A stretch of 64,000 nt of DNA from Bacteroidota bacterium (GCA_023429375.1 JAEYVY010000007.1:1-64000), one strand, 5' to 3'. Counted from the first letter of the stretch, positions 52,251-62,497 are shown. The notes: generated by a model not told the origin, from the letters alone. Translations and numbers: made by a program.

Positions 52251-52939
52251 AAACAGAAAAAATAAATGTTCTTTTAGTGGAAGACGAACCTACATTAGCC
52301 ATGATTATCCGTGATACATTGGAAGATACGGGATTGTTTTCCATTCATATTGAAGAAGATGGAGAGAAAGGTTTGCGTCGCTTTTTTGAATTAAAACCGG
52401 ATGTCTTAGTTACGGATGTGATGATGCCTCGCATGGATGGTTTTGAAATGGTTCGCCGTATCAGGCAGAAAGATGGTATAGTCCCTGTACTATTTCTTAC
52501 TGCCCGTTCGACCATCAAAGATGTAGTGGAAGGATTTGAACTAGGGGCGAACGACTATCTAAGAAAACCCTTCGGCATGCAGGAATTAATTGTGCGTATT
52601 AAGGCATTAGTACGATTCAAACCTATAGAATCAAAACCAGAAAATAGCTTTACGATTGGAGATTACAGACTGGATTCTACTGCTCAAAAACTCTATTACC
52701 TTGAAAACAGTGAAGAAGAGCTCTCACATAGAGAATCAGAGATACTGAAAAGGCTTTGCTTGAATATAGATCAAGTCGTTAGCTCGAAAGATATTTTACT
52801 TGATCTATGGGGTGACGATAATTTCTTTAATTCACGGAGCTTGCATGTTTTCATCACCAAACTTCGTCATAAACTATCCAAAGACAAACGCATACGGATT
52901 GTTAATATCCGGGGTATAGGTTATAAATTGACGCTTTAA
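52247..52939 (+). CDS. OmpR-family response regulator
   Basis: A 230-aa two-domain regulator. The receiver domain (about 6-120) has the acidic pair in LLVEDEP, the phospho-acceptor Asp57 in VLVTDVMMPRMDGFEM, and the late signalling lysine in DYLRKPF. The C-terminal winged-helix DNA-binding domain (about 133-229) includes LSHRESEILKRL, SRSLHVFITKLRHKL and the ending IRGIGYKL. It is the partner of the kinase it overlaps. The phased repeats at 50703-50740 are a reasonable binding site for controlling both its own operon and the divergent barrel gene. Confidence 0.94.
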   Translation: MKTEKINVLLVEDEPTLAMIIRDTLEDTGLFSIHIEEDGEKGLRRFFELKPDVLVTDVMMPRMDGFEMVRRIRQKDGIVPVLFLTARSTIKDVVEGFELGANDYLRKPFGMQELIVRIKALVRFKPIESKPENSFTIGDYRLDSTAQKLYYLENSEEELSHRESEILKRLCLNIDQVVSSKDILLDLWGDDNFFNSRSLHVFITKLRHKLSKDKRIRIVNIRGIGYKLTL

Positions 52940-52959
52940 CGCTTACCTTTGCTCCTGCT

Positions 52960-53532
52960 ATGCTAAAATTAGAAACACCAAATGGAGAAAAGAGCGTATT
53001 GCTACATGCTTGCTGCGCACCTTGCTCGTCGGCTATCATAGAATGTCTTTTGCAAAATGATATCCGACCAACGGTTTTTTATTATAATCCCAATATTTTT
53101 CCGAAGGAAGAATATGAGATTCGTAAAGCGGAAAGCATGCGTTACGTAGATGCTTTAGGTCTTGATTTTGTTGATGCTGACTACAATCATTCGGACTGGA
53201 GGGAACAGATTAAGGGATTAGAACAAGAACCAGAACGTGGGCGCCGTTGTGTAAAATGTTTCATCATCCGCATGCTTGAAACGGCTCGTTATGCGTCTGA
53301 AAATGGTTTCTCCATATTCACCACTACCCTCGCCTCTTCACGCTGGAAGAATCTGGATGATATATTTGCGGCCGGGCGGTATGCAGCTGAACAATTTCCA
53401 GGGGTAAAACTATGGGAACAAAACTGGAGGAAAGGAGGGCTTAGCGAGCGTAGGCTGGAAATTATTGCCCAATACGACTTCTACAACCAACAATATTGTG
53501 GTTGTGAATTCAGCTTTCGAAAATCCAAATAA
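52960..53532 (+). CDS. queH: Epoxyqueuosine reductase QueH
   Basis: A 190-aa enzyme of the DUF208 family that does the last step of queuosine synthesis on tRNA, reducing epoxyqueuosine, as a non-homologous replacement for QueG. Metal and cluster ligands are visible: the CC..C motif in HACCAPCS (residues 18, 19, 22), the pair in RRCVKCF (97, 100) and the C-terminal cysteines in QQYCGCEFS. Length is typical. It follows the response regulator by 20 nt and may be read through from it, but a functional link is not apparent. Confidence 0.92.
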   Translation: MLKLETPNGEKSVLLHACCAPCSSAIIECLLQNDIRPTVFYYNPNIFPKEEYEIRKAESMRYVDALGLDFVDADYNHSDWREQIKGLEQEPERGRRCVKCFIIRMLETARYASENGFSIFTTTLASSRWKNLDDIFAAGRYAAEQFPGVKLWEQNWRKGGLSERRLEIIAQYDFYNQQYCGCEFSFRKSK

Positions 53533-53575
53533 GTTTACTTATATTTGTTCTTGTTAGTCCTTATACAACTCAAAA

Positions 53576-54619
53576 ATGGAAAAAATCAGAACAGGAATTG
53601 CTTCATACGGCATGTCGGGATCTGTATTTCACGCCCCATTCATTGCCAATCACCCGGGATTTGAGCTTTACGCCATCGTACAACGAAGTTCGGACAGTGC
53701 ACTTGAAAGATATCCATCTGTAAAGATAATGCGTTCATACAACGAATTATTGGCCGACAAGACCATCCAGCTTGTAGTTGTGAACACTCCTGATGTTACC
53801 CATTATGAGTTCACCAAACAAGCTTTGCAAGCCGGTAAGCATGTTATCGTAGAAAAGCCGTTTGTTTTCACGGTTAGTGAAGGTGAAGAACTTATTGCAT
53901 TAGCTAAAAAGTATGAACGCATGCTTTGTGTATACCAAAACAGACGTTGGGACGGAGACTTTATGACTGTAAAACAAGTCATTAATTCAGGAGTGTTAGG
54001 CCGCGTGGTCGAATTTCAATCAGCATACCAACGCTATCGCAACCAGATACAACCCGGAACGTGGAAAGAAAAAGCAGATCAGCGTGTAGGACTCACCTAC
54101 AATCTGGGTTCGCATATGATTGATCAGGCAGTTTACCTTTTCGGCGTTCCACAAGCTGTATATGCCGACATTGACAAGCTTCGTGAAGGTACTGAAGTAG
54201 ACGATTATTATCACATACTCCTCCACTACCCTCACGTAAAAGTAAATCTCCGGGCCAGCTATCTTATACGTGAAGAAACGCCTCGCTATTATATTCACGG
54301 CACAAAAGGATCATTCATAAAATACGGTCTTGATCCTCAGGAGGAAGCGTTAAAGATTGGCCTCTCTCCTACTACACCCCGCTGGGGAATGGATGAAGAA
54401 GCAACGTACGGTCTGTTGAGCACCGACTTAAACGGATTGCATTTCAGAGGAAAAATAGAAACAATTCCAGGTAATTACATGGGCTTTTATGAGGATATAT
54501 ATCAATCCTTCAAAAAAGGTTGCAAACCGCAGACTGAGGCATCAGCTGTATTGCCTGTAATTCGCATAATTGAAGCCGCTTTTGAGAGCTCAGAAAAGAA
54601 ACAGGCGGTCGTACTGTAA
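53576..54619 (+). CDS. Gfo/Idh/MocA-family oxidoreductase
   Basis: A 347-aa NAD(P)-dependent oxidoreductase. The N-terminal Rossmann domain (about 4-125) opens with RTGIASYGMSGSVFHAPF, in which the usual GxGxxG is altered to GxxGxxG-like spacing, and contains the family EKP motif in GKHVIVEKPFVF. The C-terminal alpha/beta domain includes LTYNLGSHMIDQAVYLFG with the catalytic His region. Overall it resembles the YdgJ/scyllo-inositol dehydrogenase-like branch. Substrate is unknown, probably a sugar or cyclitol. It starts 43 nt after queH; no separate promoter was recognised. Confidence 0.88.
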   Translation: MEKIRTGIASYGMSGSVFHAPFIANHPGFELYAIVQRSSDSALERYPSVKIMRSYNELLADKTIQLVVVNTPDVTHYEFTKQALQAGKHVIVEKPFVFTVSEGEELIALAKKYERMLCVYQNRRWDGDFMTVKQVINSGVLGRVVEFQSAYQRYRNQIQPGTWKEKADQRVGLTYNLGSHMIDQAVYLFGVPQAVYADIDKLREGTEVDDYYHILLHYPHVKVNLRASYLIREETPRYYIHGTKGSFIKYGLDPQEEALKIGLSPTTPRWGMDEEATYGLLSTDLNGLHFRGKIETIPGNYMGFYEDIYQSFKKGCKPQTEASAVLPVIRIIEAAFESSEKKQAVVL

Positions 54620-54640
54620 ATAACTTAACAAAAGATTAGT

Positions 54641-54648
54641 TATCTTTG
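54641..54648 (+). promoter_or_regulatory. -7 promoter element for ychF
   Basis: TATCTTTG matches TAnnTTTG exactly and lies 40 bp before the ychF ATG. Confidence 0.65.
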
Positions 54649-54688
54649 CGCCCGTAAATCAGAGATATAACTAATTAATATACAATAA

Positions 54689-55792
54689 ATGGCATTACAA
54701 TGCGGTATAGTAGGTCTTCCTAATGTAGGGAAATCTACCCTTTTTAATTGCTTATCAAACGCGAAAGCACAATCGGCAAACTTTCCATTCTGTACTATCG
54801 AACCAAACGTAGGAGTAATTACTGTTCCTGACGAACGTCTTAATAAACTCGCAGAACTAATTAATCCACAACGTATTGTTCCTACAACAGTAGAAATCGT
54901 TGATATTGCCGGACTTGTTAAAGGTGCCAGCAAAGGAGAAGGATTAGGAAATAAGTTTTTGGCAAATATTCGTGAGACAGACGCCATTATACACGTACTC
55001 CGTTGCTTTGACGATGAAAATATCGTACACGTAGATGGAAACGTAAACCCGGTTCGTGATAAGGAAATCATCGACACAGAACTTCAAATCAAGGACTTGG
55101 AAACAATCGACACCCGTATTTCTAAAGTTCAGAAACAAGCACAGACTGGTGGTGATAAACAAGCAAAACTGATTTATGATGTTTTGATTAAGTTTAAGGA
55201 AGCTCTTGAACAAGGAAAGAGTGCACGTACGGTAAGTTTCGAAACGAAAGATGAACAGAAAATTGCTAACGAACTCTTCCTGCTTACTAACAAACCAGTC
55301 CTCTATGTATGTAACGTAGATGAAGCCAGTGCAGTAAAAGGAAATAAATACGTAGACGCAGTCAAAGAAGCTATAAAGGATGAAAATGCTCAGTTATTAG
55401 TTGTAGCAGCCAAAATAGAAAGTGAAATTGCCGAATTTGAGACTTATGAAGAGCGTCAGATGTTCCTTGCCGAAATTGGTTTGGAAGAATCTGGGGTAAA
55501 CCGTTTGATAAAGATGGCTTACAAGCTATTGAATCTGGAAACTTACCTGACAGCAGGTGTACAGGAAGTCCGTGCATGGACCTATCTTAAAGGTAGCAAA
55601 GCGCCTCAATGTGCTGGTGTGATCCATACTGATTTTGAAAAAGGATTCATTCGTGCAGAGGTAATTAAGTACGAAGACTATATCAAATATGGTTCAGAAG
55701 CGGCTGTAAAAGAGGCCGGAAAAATGAGTGTGGAAGGAAAGGATTATGTCGTTCAAGATGGCGATATCATGCATTTCCGTTTCAATGTATAA
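54689..55792 (+). CDS. ychF: Redox-regulated ATPase YchF (Obg family)
   Basis: A 367-aa P-loop protein of the Obg family that prefers ATP to GTP and associates with ribosomes. G1 is GLPNVGKST at residues 8-16, G3 is DIAGLVKGASKGEGLG near 71, and the altered G4 region CNVDE replaces the NKxD of true GTPases, consistent with ATP use. The coiled-coil insertion covers about 130-205, and the C-terminal TGS domain about 283-366 ends with QDGDIMHFRFNV. It has its own promoter and terminator, so it is a single-gene unit. Confidence 0.95.
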   Translation: MALQCGIVGLPNVGKSTLFNCLSNAKAQSANFPFCTIEPNVGVITVPDERLNKLAELINPQRIVPTTVEIVDIAGLVKGASKGEGLGNKFLANIRETDAIIHVLRCFDDENIVHVDGNVNPVRDKEIIDTELQIKDLETIDTRISKVQKQAQTGGDKQAKLIYDVLIKFKEALEQGKSARTVSFETKDEQKIANELFLLTNKPVLYVCNVDEASAVKGNKYVDAVKEAIKDENAQLLVVAAKIESEIAEFETYEERQMFLAEIGLEESGVNRLIKMAYKLLNLETYLTAGVQEVRAWTYLKGSKAPQCAGVIHTDFEKGFIRAEVIKYEDYIKYGSEAAVKEAGKMSVEGKDYVVQDGDIMHFRFNV

Positions 55793-55814
55793 GATTTTTC
55801 AACAAAGCATAGAG

Positions 55815-55846
55815 AGTCCGGGTAAATGTTATCCGGACTTTTTTTA
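55815..55846 (+). terminator. Intrinsic terminator after ychF
   Basis: An 11-bp stem with one G-U pair (AGTCCGG pairing with CCGGACT, extended inward) closes a 3-nt loop and is followed by seven T. Confidence 0.88.
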
Positions 55847-55874
55847 TTCAACTAATTCAACATAAAAAAATAAG

Positions 55875-55882
55875 TAGCTTTG
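55875..55882 (+). promoter_or_regulatory. -7 promoter element upstream of the GH30 gene
   Basis: TAGCTTTG matches TAnnTTTG. It lies 163 bp before the GH30 ATG, predicting a long leader of about 155 nt that contains the short interrupted reading frame at 55908. Confidence 0.5.
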
Positions 55883-55907
55883 TATTAACTAATAACATAT
55901 AGAGAAT

Positions 55908-55979
55908 ATGGAAAGCAAACCAAATTGACATAAAGAACTATTCTGCAAAGAGTATTTTTTACCAGACATCACCGATTAA
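55908..55979 (+). pseudogene. Short interrupted reading frame in the GH30 leader
   Basis: An ATG opens a frame that reads MESKPN, then TGA, then continues in frame as HKELFCKEYFLPDITD before a TAA. It looks like a 24-codon frame broken by one stop; a single change of TGA to TGG would restore it. It could be a remnant of a gene start or a six-codon leader peptide. No homology was recognised and chance is possible at this length. Confidence 0.25.
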
Positions 55980-56044
55980 TTACATACAAAAAAGATGATG
56001 CTTTAGATATAATACTGTTAATAAACACCTTATCAATATTCATT

Positions 56045-57526
56045 ATGATACGTAATACGAAACTACTTCTCCTTATAGCATTGACCGTGGGTTTTAATGC
56101 TTGCCGCAGCAATTCCTCAAGTAATAATGAACAATCCAGATTAGCTGATGATGAAATACAAGTCTTTATAACAACAAATGACAGAAGCCAGGATTTTGTC
56201 AAACAGACTTTAACATTCAATACCGAATCGAGCAATTCACCTTTTACAATCAAGCTCGATTCAGCTACACGTTATCAAACTATGGATGGGTTTGGTGCTG
56301 CTGTTACAGGATCTACCAGTTATAATTTGCTACAAATGACACCCGAAAACAGACGTAAATTCCTGATTGAAACTTTCTCTGAAACAGAGGGTATGGGTCA
56401 AAGTTATATTCGGATATCCATTGGGTGTTCCGATTTTTCATTGAGCGAATATACCTGTTGTGATAAGCCGGGAATTGAAAACTTTGCGTTGCAAGATGAA
56501 GAAAACAACTATGTGATACCTGTATTAAAAGAAATACTCAGTATTAATCCGAAAGTGAAGATACTGGGATCTCCCTGGACATGTCCTCCTTGGATGAAGG
56601 TGAATAACCTGACTGACTTAGAGCCCTTTGAATCATGGACCAGCGGACAGTTAAACCCGGCTTACTATCAGGATTATGCTACTTATTTTGTGAAATGGAT
56701 TAACGCTATGCAGGAAAACGGTATTCCAATCTATGCCATCACCCCCCAAAATGAACCATTGAATAGAGGCAATTCAGCCTCTCTATACATGAGTTGGCAA
56801 GAGCAATTGGTGTTTATTAAAGATGCTCTTGGTCCAAAAATAAAAGAAGCTGGACTGAATACGAAGATTTATCTGTTTGATCACAATTACAACTATGATA
56901 ATTTCCTCGATCAAAATGATTATCCAATACGTATCTACGAAGATCCAACAGCGGCTTCGTTCGTTGCCGGTGCAGCCTATCATAATTACGGAGGAAACAA
57001 AGACGAGCTTTTGGATATCTACAATCAAAAATCCGATAAAGAATTGATATTTACAGAGACCTCAATAGGTACGTGGAATGATGGAAGGAATCTCTCGCGT
57101 CGATTGATTGAGGATATGGAACAAGTGGCTCTTGGTACAATCAATAATTGGTGTAAGGCTGTTATTGTATGGAATTTAATGCTTGACAGTGAACGTGGAC
57201 CAAATAGAGAAGGGGGGTGTCAGACTTGTTACGGAGCTGTCGATATCGATCGTTCAGACTACCAAACGATTACACGCAATTCACATTATTACATCATTGG
57301 CCATCTTTCATCGGTAGTAAAGCCAGGTGCTACTCGCATAGGAACAACAGGATATGACGATGGGGTCATCTATTCTGCATTTGAAAATACGGATGGAACC
57401 TATGCCTTCGTACTTCTCAACAAGTCGGACGAAGCAAAGGATATCCTTGTAAACGATGGCGAACAGAGCTTTACTTTCAACACTCCGGCCAAATCAGTCG
57501 TCTCATTCCGTTGGAATAAATCATAA
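56045..57526 (+). CDS. GH30-family glycoside hydrolase, lipoprotein
   Basis: A 493-aa predicted lipoprotein (leader ending FNAC, Cys20, then a Ser/Asn-rich linker). The catalytic (beta/alpha)8 barrel covers about 70-410, and the beta-side domain typical of GH30 covers the C-terminus. The acid/base Glu237 lies in TPQNEPLNRG and the nucleophile Glu338 in FTETSIGTW. The substrate-side motif SPWTCPPWMK is present. It most resembles the GH30 subgroup with beta-1,6-glucanase and glucosylceramidase activities, though the exact activity is not certain. The next gene encodes an isomerase-like protein that may act on the released sugar. Confidence 0.88.
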   Translation: MIRNTKLLLLIALTVGFNACRSNSSSNNEQSRLADDEIQVFITTNDRSQDFVKQTLTFNTESSNSPFTIKLDSATRYQTMDGFGAAVTGSTSYNLLQMTPENRRKFLIETFSETEGMGQSYIRISIGCSDFSLSEYTCCDKPGIENFALQDEENNYVIPVLKEILSINPKVKILGSPWTCPPWMKVNNLTDLEPFESWTSGQLNPAYYQDYATYFVKWINAMQENGIPIYAITPQNEPLNRGNSASLYMSWQEQLVFIKDALGPKIKEAGLNTKIYLFDHNYNYDNFLDQNDYPIRIYEDPTAASFVAGAAYHNYGGNKDELLDIYNQKSDKELIFTETSIGTWNDGRNLSRRLIEDMEQVALGTINNWCKAVIVWNLMLDSERGPNREGGCQTCYGAVDIDRSDYQTITRNSHYYIIGHLSSVVKPGATRIGTTGYDDGVIYSAFENTDGTYAFVLLNKSDEAKDILVNDGEQSFTFNTPAKSVVSFRWNKS

Positions 57527-57662
57527 TTTCCTAGTTATGAGAATCCTAAGAAATAGGATTATCGCGTAAATAAATGGGGATAGGATTTCAGCAACATGGA
57601 ACGTACTTTTCATATATTGAGAGGTATGCCCTTTTTTATAATCATTGTTTACACTATTTTCC

Positions 57663-57670
57663 TATATTTG
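57663..57670 (+). promoter_or_regulatory. -7 promoter element for the isomerase-like gene
   Basis: TATATTTG matches TAnnTTTG and lies 37 bp before the ATG at 57708. Confidence 0.55.
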
Positions 57671-57707
57671 TTATAAATAATTAATTATATCATAAAAATT
57701 GCCACAC

Positions 57708-58586
57708 ATGAAAAACATGACAAGAAGAACAGCCATTAAAAGTGTGCTCGCCAGTGGTGCAGTCTTAGCTGCATCCGGAGTAGAAGCTTCAATTCGTGCA
57801 GCAGAGAATACGAGTAAGACAGCCCTCAAAGGAAATATTCGTCACTCGGTAAGCAAATGGTGCTTTGGTGAATACGACTTAGATGAATTCTGTAAGATAT
57901 GTAAACGAATTGGTATAGAATCTATCGAATTATTGGATCCTAAAGACTGGCCTATCGTACAGAAAAACGGTCTTACAGTTGCTATGGCTCAAGGAGCCGG
58001 TTTAGGTATTGATCGTGGTTTTGCCGATCCTTCTTTACATGACGAGTTGGTGGCAAGTTACGAAAAAGTAATCCCAATGGTTGCCGAAGCAGGGCTTAAA
58101 AACCTTATTTGCTTCTCTGGACGTAGAAACGGACTTACCGACCTGCAAGGATGGGAAAACTGTGCCAAAGGCTTGAAACGGATCACACCTATCGCTGAAA
58201 AATACAATGTAGTTCTTACTATGGAGCTTCTTAATAGTGTGGGTCACAAAGACTATTTATGTGATCATACTATTTGGGGAGTTGAGTTGTGTCGCCGTGT
58301 TGGTTCTGAAAACTTTAAATTGCTTTATGATATTTACCACATGCAGATTATGGAAGGTAATATCATCGATAATATACGTAAATACCACAGCTATTTTTCA
58401 CATATCCATACAGGAGGTAATCCAGGCCGTGCAGAAATTGATGAGACACAGGAGCTATACTATCCTGCCATCATGAAAGCCATTGTTGAAACCGGTTACA
58501 AAGGATTTGTGGGACAAGAATTTGTACCAAAGCAAAAAGACAAAATAGCTTCTCTTGAAAAATGTATACGTATTTGTGACGTGTAA
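57708..58586 (+). CDS. Hydroxypyruvate isomerase-like TIM-barrel protein with Tat-type leader
   Basis: A 292-aa protein of the AP endonuclease 2 / xylose-isomerase-like TIM-barrel superfamily, closest to hydroxypyruvate isomerases. Barrel landmarks are SKWCFGEYDLDEFCK, the metal-ligand Glu in VVLTMELLNS, the YDIYHMQIMEGN strand with Asp and His ligands, and the final GFVGQEFVP. The N-terminus has a twin-arginine-like leader (MTRRTAIKSVLASGAVLAAS), which is common in Bacteroidetes members of this group, so it is probably periplasmic. Start is 57708, or the ATG at 57717. Actual substrate is unknown. Confidence 0.83.
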   Translation: MKNMTRRTAIKSVLASGAVLAASGVEASIRAAENTSKTALKGNIRHSVSKWCFGEYDLDEFCKICKRIGIESIELLDPKDWPIVQKNGLTVAMAQGAGLGIDRGFADPSLHDELVASYEKVIPMVAEAGLKNLICFSGRRNGLTDLQGWENCAKGLKRITPIAEKYNVVLTMELLNSVGHKDYLCDHTIWGVELCRRVGSENFKLLYDIYHMQIMEGNIIDNIRKYHSYFSHIHTGGNPGRAEIDETQELYYPAIMKAIVETGYKGFVGQEFVPKQKDKIASLEKCIRICDV

Positions 58587-58633
58587 TAAAGAAATACCTT
58601 AGCTTTCAAGTGTAGAAACTAAGGGATTTGTTA

Positions 58634-58641
58634 TAACTTTG
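58634..58641 (+). promoter_or_regulatory. -7 promoter element for leuS
   Basis: TAACTTTG matches TAnnTTTG and lies 56 bp before the leuS ATG. Confidence 0.55.
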
Positions 58642-58697
58642 CACACTGTATCAAATAAATAGCAAATACCAAATATCATATATTTAAGATTGAAGTC

Positions 58698-61544
58698 ATG
58701 GAATACAATTTCAGAGAGATTGAACAAAAGTGGAGAAAAAAATGGATAGAGAATAAGATCTATAAAGTAAGTGAAGATGAAAGCAAACCCAAATTTTATG
58801 TACTCGATATGTTCCCTTATCCTTCGGGAGCGGGACTACATGTAGGTCACCCACTTGGTTATATTGCATCAGATATTTACTCACGCTTTAAGCGACTCCA
58901 AGGCTTCAATGTACTTCATCCTATGGGATATGATGCTTACGGTTTGCCTGCAGAACAATATGCTATTCAAACAGGACAGCATCCTGAAGTAACTACTAAG
59001 AACAACATTGCCCGTTATCGTGAGCAATTGGATAAAATCGGTTTCTCATACGATTGGGATCGTGAGATTCGCACATGCGAACCCATTTATTATAAATGGA
59101 CACAATGGGCATTTATACGCATGTTTAACAGCTACTATTGTAATGACAAACAATGTGCAAAGCCCATTGAAGATTTAGTATCTGCATTCGAAAAAAACGG
59201 TACTGCAGGTCTGAATGTAGCATGTAGCGAAGAACTCGAATTCACTGCCGAAGAATGGAATAAGAAAAGTGACGTAGAAAAACAGAAAATACTTTTGAAC
59301 TACCGAATTGCCTATCTAGGTGATACGATGGTAAACTGGTGCCCTGCATTAGGAACTGTATTAGCTAATGATGAAGTTGTAAATGGACTTTCTGTACGAG
59401 GCGGTTATCCTGTTGAACAACGTGTTATGCGTCAATGGTGTTTACGCGTTTCCGCTTATGCACAACGATTGTTGGATGGATTAGATAAACTGGACTGGAC
59501 AGACTCTCTGAAGGAAACACAACGAAACTGGATCGGTAGGAGCGAAGGGGCTGAAATGAAGTTCAAAGTAAAAGACTCTGATATTGATTTCACTATTTTC
59601 ACAACCCGTGCCGATACCATATTTGGTGTTACTTTCATGGTTTTGGCTCCGGAAAGTGAATTAGTAGACATACTCACTACGAAAGAGCAACGTGCTGAAG
59701 TTGATGCTTATATCGCTGCGACAAAAAAGAAAACCGAACGCGAACGTATCACTGATCGTCGTGTAAGCGGTGTTTTCTCTGGTTCATATGCTATTAATCC
59801 ATTGACAAATGAAGCTATTCCAGTATGGATTAGCGACTATGTACTAGCTGGATATGGAACAGGCGCTATCATGGCTGTACCGGCTCATGACAGTAGAGAC
59901 TATGCATTTGCAAAACATTTTAACTTACCCATCCTTCCATTGATTGAAGGTTGCGATGTTTCAGAGGAAAGCTTTGATGCCAAAGAAGGCATAATGGTTA
60001 ACTCTCCAGTAGTAGGAAAAGAAATTGAAGGTGGATTAGTATTGAATGGACTTACCGTACCTGAAGCAATTGCTAAAACAAAAGTATATATCACTGAAAA
60101 TAAATTAGGAAAGGTAAAAACCAACTTCCGTTTGCGTGATGCTATATTCAGTCGCCAACGTTATTGGGGCGAACCGTTCCCTGTATATTACGATGCAGAC
60201 GGTCTGCCACAAATGTTGCCCGAAGATAAACTTCCACTCGAATTACCTGACGTTGACAAGTTCTTGCCTACCGAAACAGGTGAACCTCCATTGGGACGTG
60301 CAACAAATTGGGCTTGGGATACGGTAAATCAGAAAGTTGTAAGTACATCTTTAATCGATAATAAGACTGTATTTCAATTAGAGCTTAATACGATGCCTGG
60401 TTTTGCAGGATCATCAGCCTACTATTTGCGTTACATGGATCCGGTAAATGAAAATAATTTAGTCTCGCCCGAAGTCAATAAATATTGGCGTAATGTAGAC
60501 TTATACATTGGAGGTACTGAACATGCAACGGGTCACCTTATCTACAGTCGTTTTTGGAATAAATTCCTATTCGATCTGGGAATAAGTTGCGAAGAAGAAC
60601 CATTCAGTAAATTAATCAATCAGGGAATGATTCAAGGACGATCAAATTTTGTATATCGTATCAACGGTACAAATAAGTTCGTTTCATACAACCTGAAAGA
60701 TAAATATGAGGTTACACCGCTTCATGTCGATGTAAATATAGTAAATAATGATGTGCTTGATATTGAAGCATTCCGCAACTGGAGTCCGGAATACAAGAAT
60801 GCAGAATTCGACGAAGAACTACTAGAAAAAGGAAAATATATCTGTGGATGGGCTATTGAAAAGATGTCCAAATCAATGTATAACGTAGTTAATCCGGACA
60901 TGATTGTTGATAAATACGGAGCAGATACTCTTCGTCTATACGAAATGTTCCTTGGTCCGTTAGAACAGTCTAAACCTTGGGATACGAATGGTATCGATGG
61001 TGTGCATCGCTTTTTGAAGAAGCTAATAAGCTTGTTCTATGGTAATACGGATAGTTTACAAGTATCTAATGAACCAGCCAATGCTCAAGAATTAAAATCA
61101 TTACATAAGCTAATCAAGAAAGTAACCTATGATATTGAACATTTTTCGTTTAATACATCTATCAGTGCTTTCATGATTTGTATCAATGAATTAAGTAGTT
61201 TGAAATGTAACAAGCGCGATATTTTGGAACAATTAATTATCGTACTTGCTCCTTTTGCTCCACATATTACAGAAGAATTATGGCATGCTTTAGGCAATAC
61301 CACAACAATTTGTGATGCAAACTGGCCGGAGTGTAAAGAAGAGTATCTGAAAGAAGAGGTTGTTACCTATGCCATCTCATTTAATGGTAAAGCAAGATTC
61401 AATATTGAACTTCCGGCAGATATGTTGAAGGAAGAGGTTGAAAAAGCTGCATTAACACATGAAAATTCAGCAAAATGGATGGACGGTAAAACACCTAAAA
61501 AGGTAATTATAGTACCTCAGAAAATTGTTAATATCGTTCTTTAA
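58698..61544 (+). CDS. leuS: Leucyl-tRNA synthetase
   Basis: A 948-aa class I synthetase that charges tRNA-Leu. The HIGH-type motif is HVGH at residues 48-51 and the second signature is KMSKS at 722-726. Between them is the CP1 editing domain (about 240-440), with the threonine-rich [14 protein letters not shown] and the conserved Asp region near [16 protein letters not shown]. About 80 residues longer than E. coli LeuS, with insertions near 155-195 and 640-700. Its stop codon overlaps the start of the next gene by one base (TAATG). Confidence 0.97.
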   Translation: MEYNFREIEQKWRKKWIENKIYKVSEDESKPKFYVLDMFPYPSGAGLHVGHPLGYIASDIYSRFKRLQGFNVLHPMGYDAYGLPAEQYAIQTGQHPEVTTKNNIARYREQLDKIGFSYDWDREIRTCEPIYYKWTQWAFIRMFNSYYCNDKQCAKPIEDLVSAFEKNGTAGLNVACSEELEFTAEEWNKKSDVEKQKILLNYRIAYLGDTMVNWCPALGTVLANDEVVNGLSVRGGYPVEQRVMRQWCLRVSAYAQRLLDGLDKLDWTDSLKETQRNWIGRSEGAEMKFKVKDSDIDFTIFTTRADTIFGVTFMVLAPESELVDILTTKEQRAEVDAYIAATKKKTERERITDRRVSGVFSGSYAINPLTNEAIPVWISDYVLAGYGTGAIMAVPAHDSRDYAFAKHFNLPILPLIEGCDVSEESFDAKEGIMVNSPVVGKEIEGGLVLNGLTVPEAIAKTKVYITENKLGKVKTNFRLRDAIFSRQRYWGEPFPVYYDADGLPQMLPEDKLPLELPDVDKFLPTETGEPPLGRATNWAWDTVNQKVVSTSLIDNKTVFQLELNTMPGFAGSSAYYLRYMDPVNENNLVSPEVNKYWRNVDLYIGGTEHATGHLIYSRFWNKFLFDLGISCEEEPFSKLINQGMIQGRSNFVYRINGTNKFVSYNLKDKYEVTPLHVDVNIVNNDVLDIEAFRNWSPEYKNAEFDEELLEKGKYICGWAIEKMSKSMYNVVNPDMIVDKYGADTLRLYEMFLGPLEQSKPWDTNGIDGVHRFLKKLISLFYGNTDSLQVSNEPANAQELKSLHKLIKKVTYDIEHFSFNTSISAFMICINELSSLKCNKRDILEQLIIVLAPFAPHITEELWHALGNTTTICDANWPECKEEYLKEEVVTYAISFNGKARFNIELPADMLKEEVEKAALTHENSAKWMDGKTPKKVIIVPQKIVNIVL

Positions 61545-62419
61545 TGAAAAATAGTCATATTGCCAAATTATACAATCACACGCAGGATTATTTAATTATA
61601 ATCCTTGGAACGCTCCTTTATGGATTTGGGTTTAATGCCTTTATCCTTTCAAATGAGATTGTAACAGGAGGTGTTAGCGGTATATGTGCTATCATCTATT
61701 TTGCTACATCCATTCCTGTTTCCGTTTCCTATTTTGTATTCAATTCAATATTACTTTTTATTGCATTCAAAATACTAGGATTTAAGTTTTTAATTAAAAC
61801 GATTGTAGGCGTATTTTCGCTTTCTTTATCATTATCCTTATTTGAGTGGTTATTGGCAGGACAACCGATTATTAAAGATGAGCCATTTATGTCTATCTTA
61901 ATAGGTGGAGCATTATGTGGATCTGGATTAGGTTTGATTTTTTCGGTTAACGGAAGTACGGGAGGAACCGATATAGTTGCTGCGATTGTCAATAAATACA
62001 AGAACATTTCAATCGGTACAGCACTATTATTTTGTGATTTTTTCATTATCGGATCGTCGTATGTTTTGTTTGAAAACGTTGAAAAGATAGTCTTCGGATT
62101 CGTTGAAATGGGAGTTAGCAACTATGTACTTGATATGATAGTCAATAGTAACAGACAATCCGTTCAATTCCTTATTTTTTCTCAAAAATACGAGGAAATA
62201 GCTCGACGTATCATACGTGACACCGAAAGAGGATGTACATTTCTGGAAGGGCAAGGAGGATATTCTAAAAATCCTATGAAAGTAATTGTCTTAGTAGCCA
62301 GAAAATCTGAATCGCTTACCATATTCAGGCTCGTCAAAGATGTAGATCCAAATGCATTTATATCACAAAGTGTAGTAAGAGGAGTATACGGAGAAGGATT
62401 TGATCAGATAAAAACATAA
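61544..62419 (+). CDS. YitT family membrane protein
   Basis: A 291-aa protein with about six transmembrane segments (YitT/DUF161, roughly 15-200, including GFNAFILSNEIVTGGVSGI and NGSTGGTDIVAAIVNKY), followed by a soluble DUF2179 domain (about 225-285, RDTERGCTFLEGQGGYS). No function is established for the family. It overlaps the leuS stop by one base and is translationally coupled to it. A strong terminator follows. Confidence 0.9.
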   Translation: MKNSHIAKLYNHTQDYLIIILGTLLYGFGFNAFILSNEIVTGGVSGICAIIYFATSIPVSVSYFVFNSILLFIAFKILGFKFLIKTIVGVFSLSLSLSLFEWLLAGQPIIKDEPFMSILIGGALCGSGLGLIFSVNGSTGGTDIVAAIVNKYKNISIGTALLFCDFFIIGSSYVLFENVEKIVFGFVEMGVSNYVLDMIVNSNRQSVQFLIFSQKYEEIARRIIRDTERGCTFLEGQGGYSKNPMKVIVLVARKSESLTIFRLVKDVDPNAFISQSVVRGVYGEGFDQIKT

Positions 62420-62436
62420 ACAAGTATAAAACAATT

Positions 62437-62483
62437 AAAAGCACTTCTATACGTTATATAAGCGTAAAAGAAGTGCTTTTTTT
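62437..62483 (+). terminator. Intrinsic terminator after the YitT gene
   Basis: A perfect 12-bp stem (AAAAGCACTTCT pairing with AGAAGTGCTTTT), with a small inner ACG/CGT pairing, is followed by a T-run. It ends 15 bp before the next ATG. Confidence 0.87.
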
Positions 62484-62497
62484 ATTCAATAAGACAA

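Noticed and set aside
57542..57560. AATCCTA/TAGGATT hairpin after GH30 as a terminator
   Set aside because: The stem is only 7 A/T-rich base pairs with no U-tract after it; not strong enough to list.
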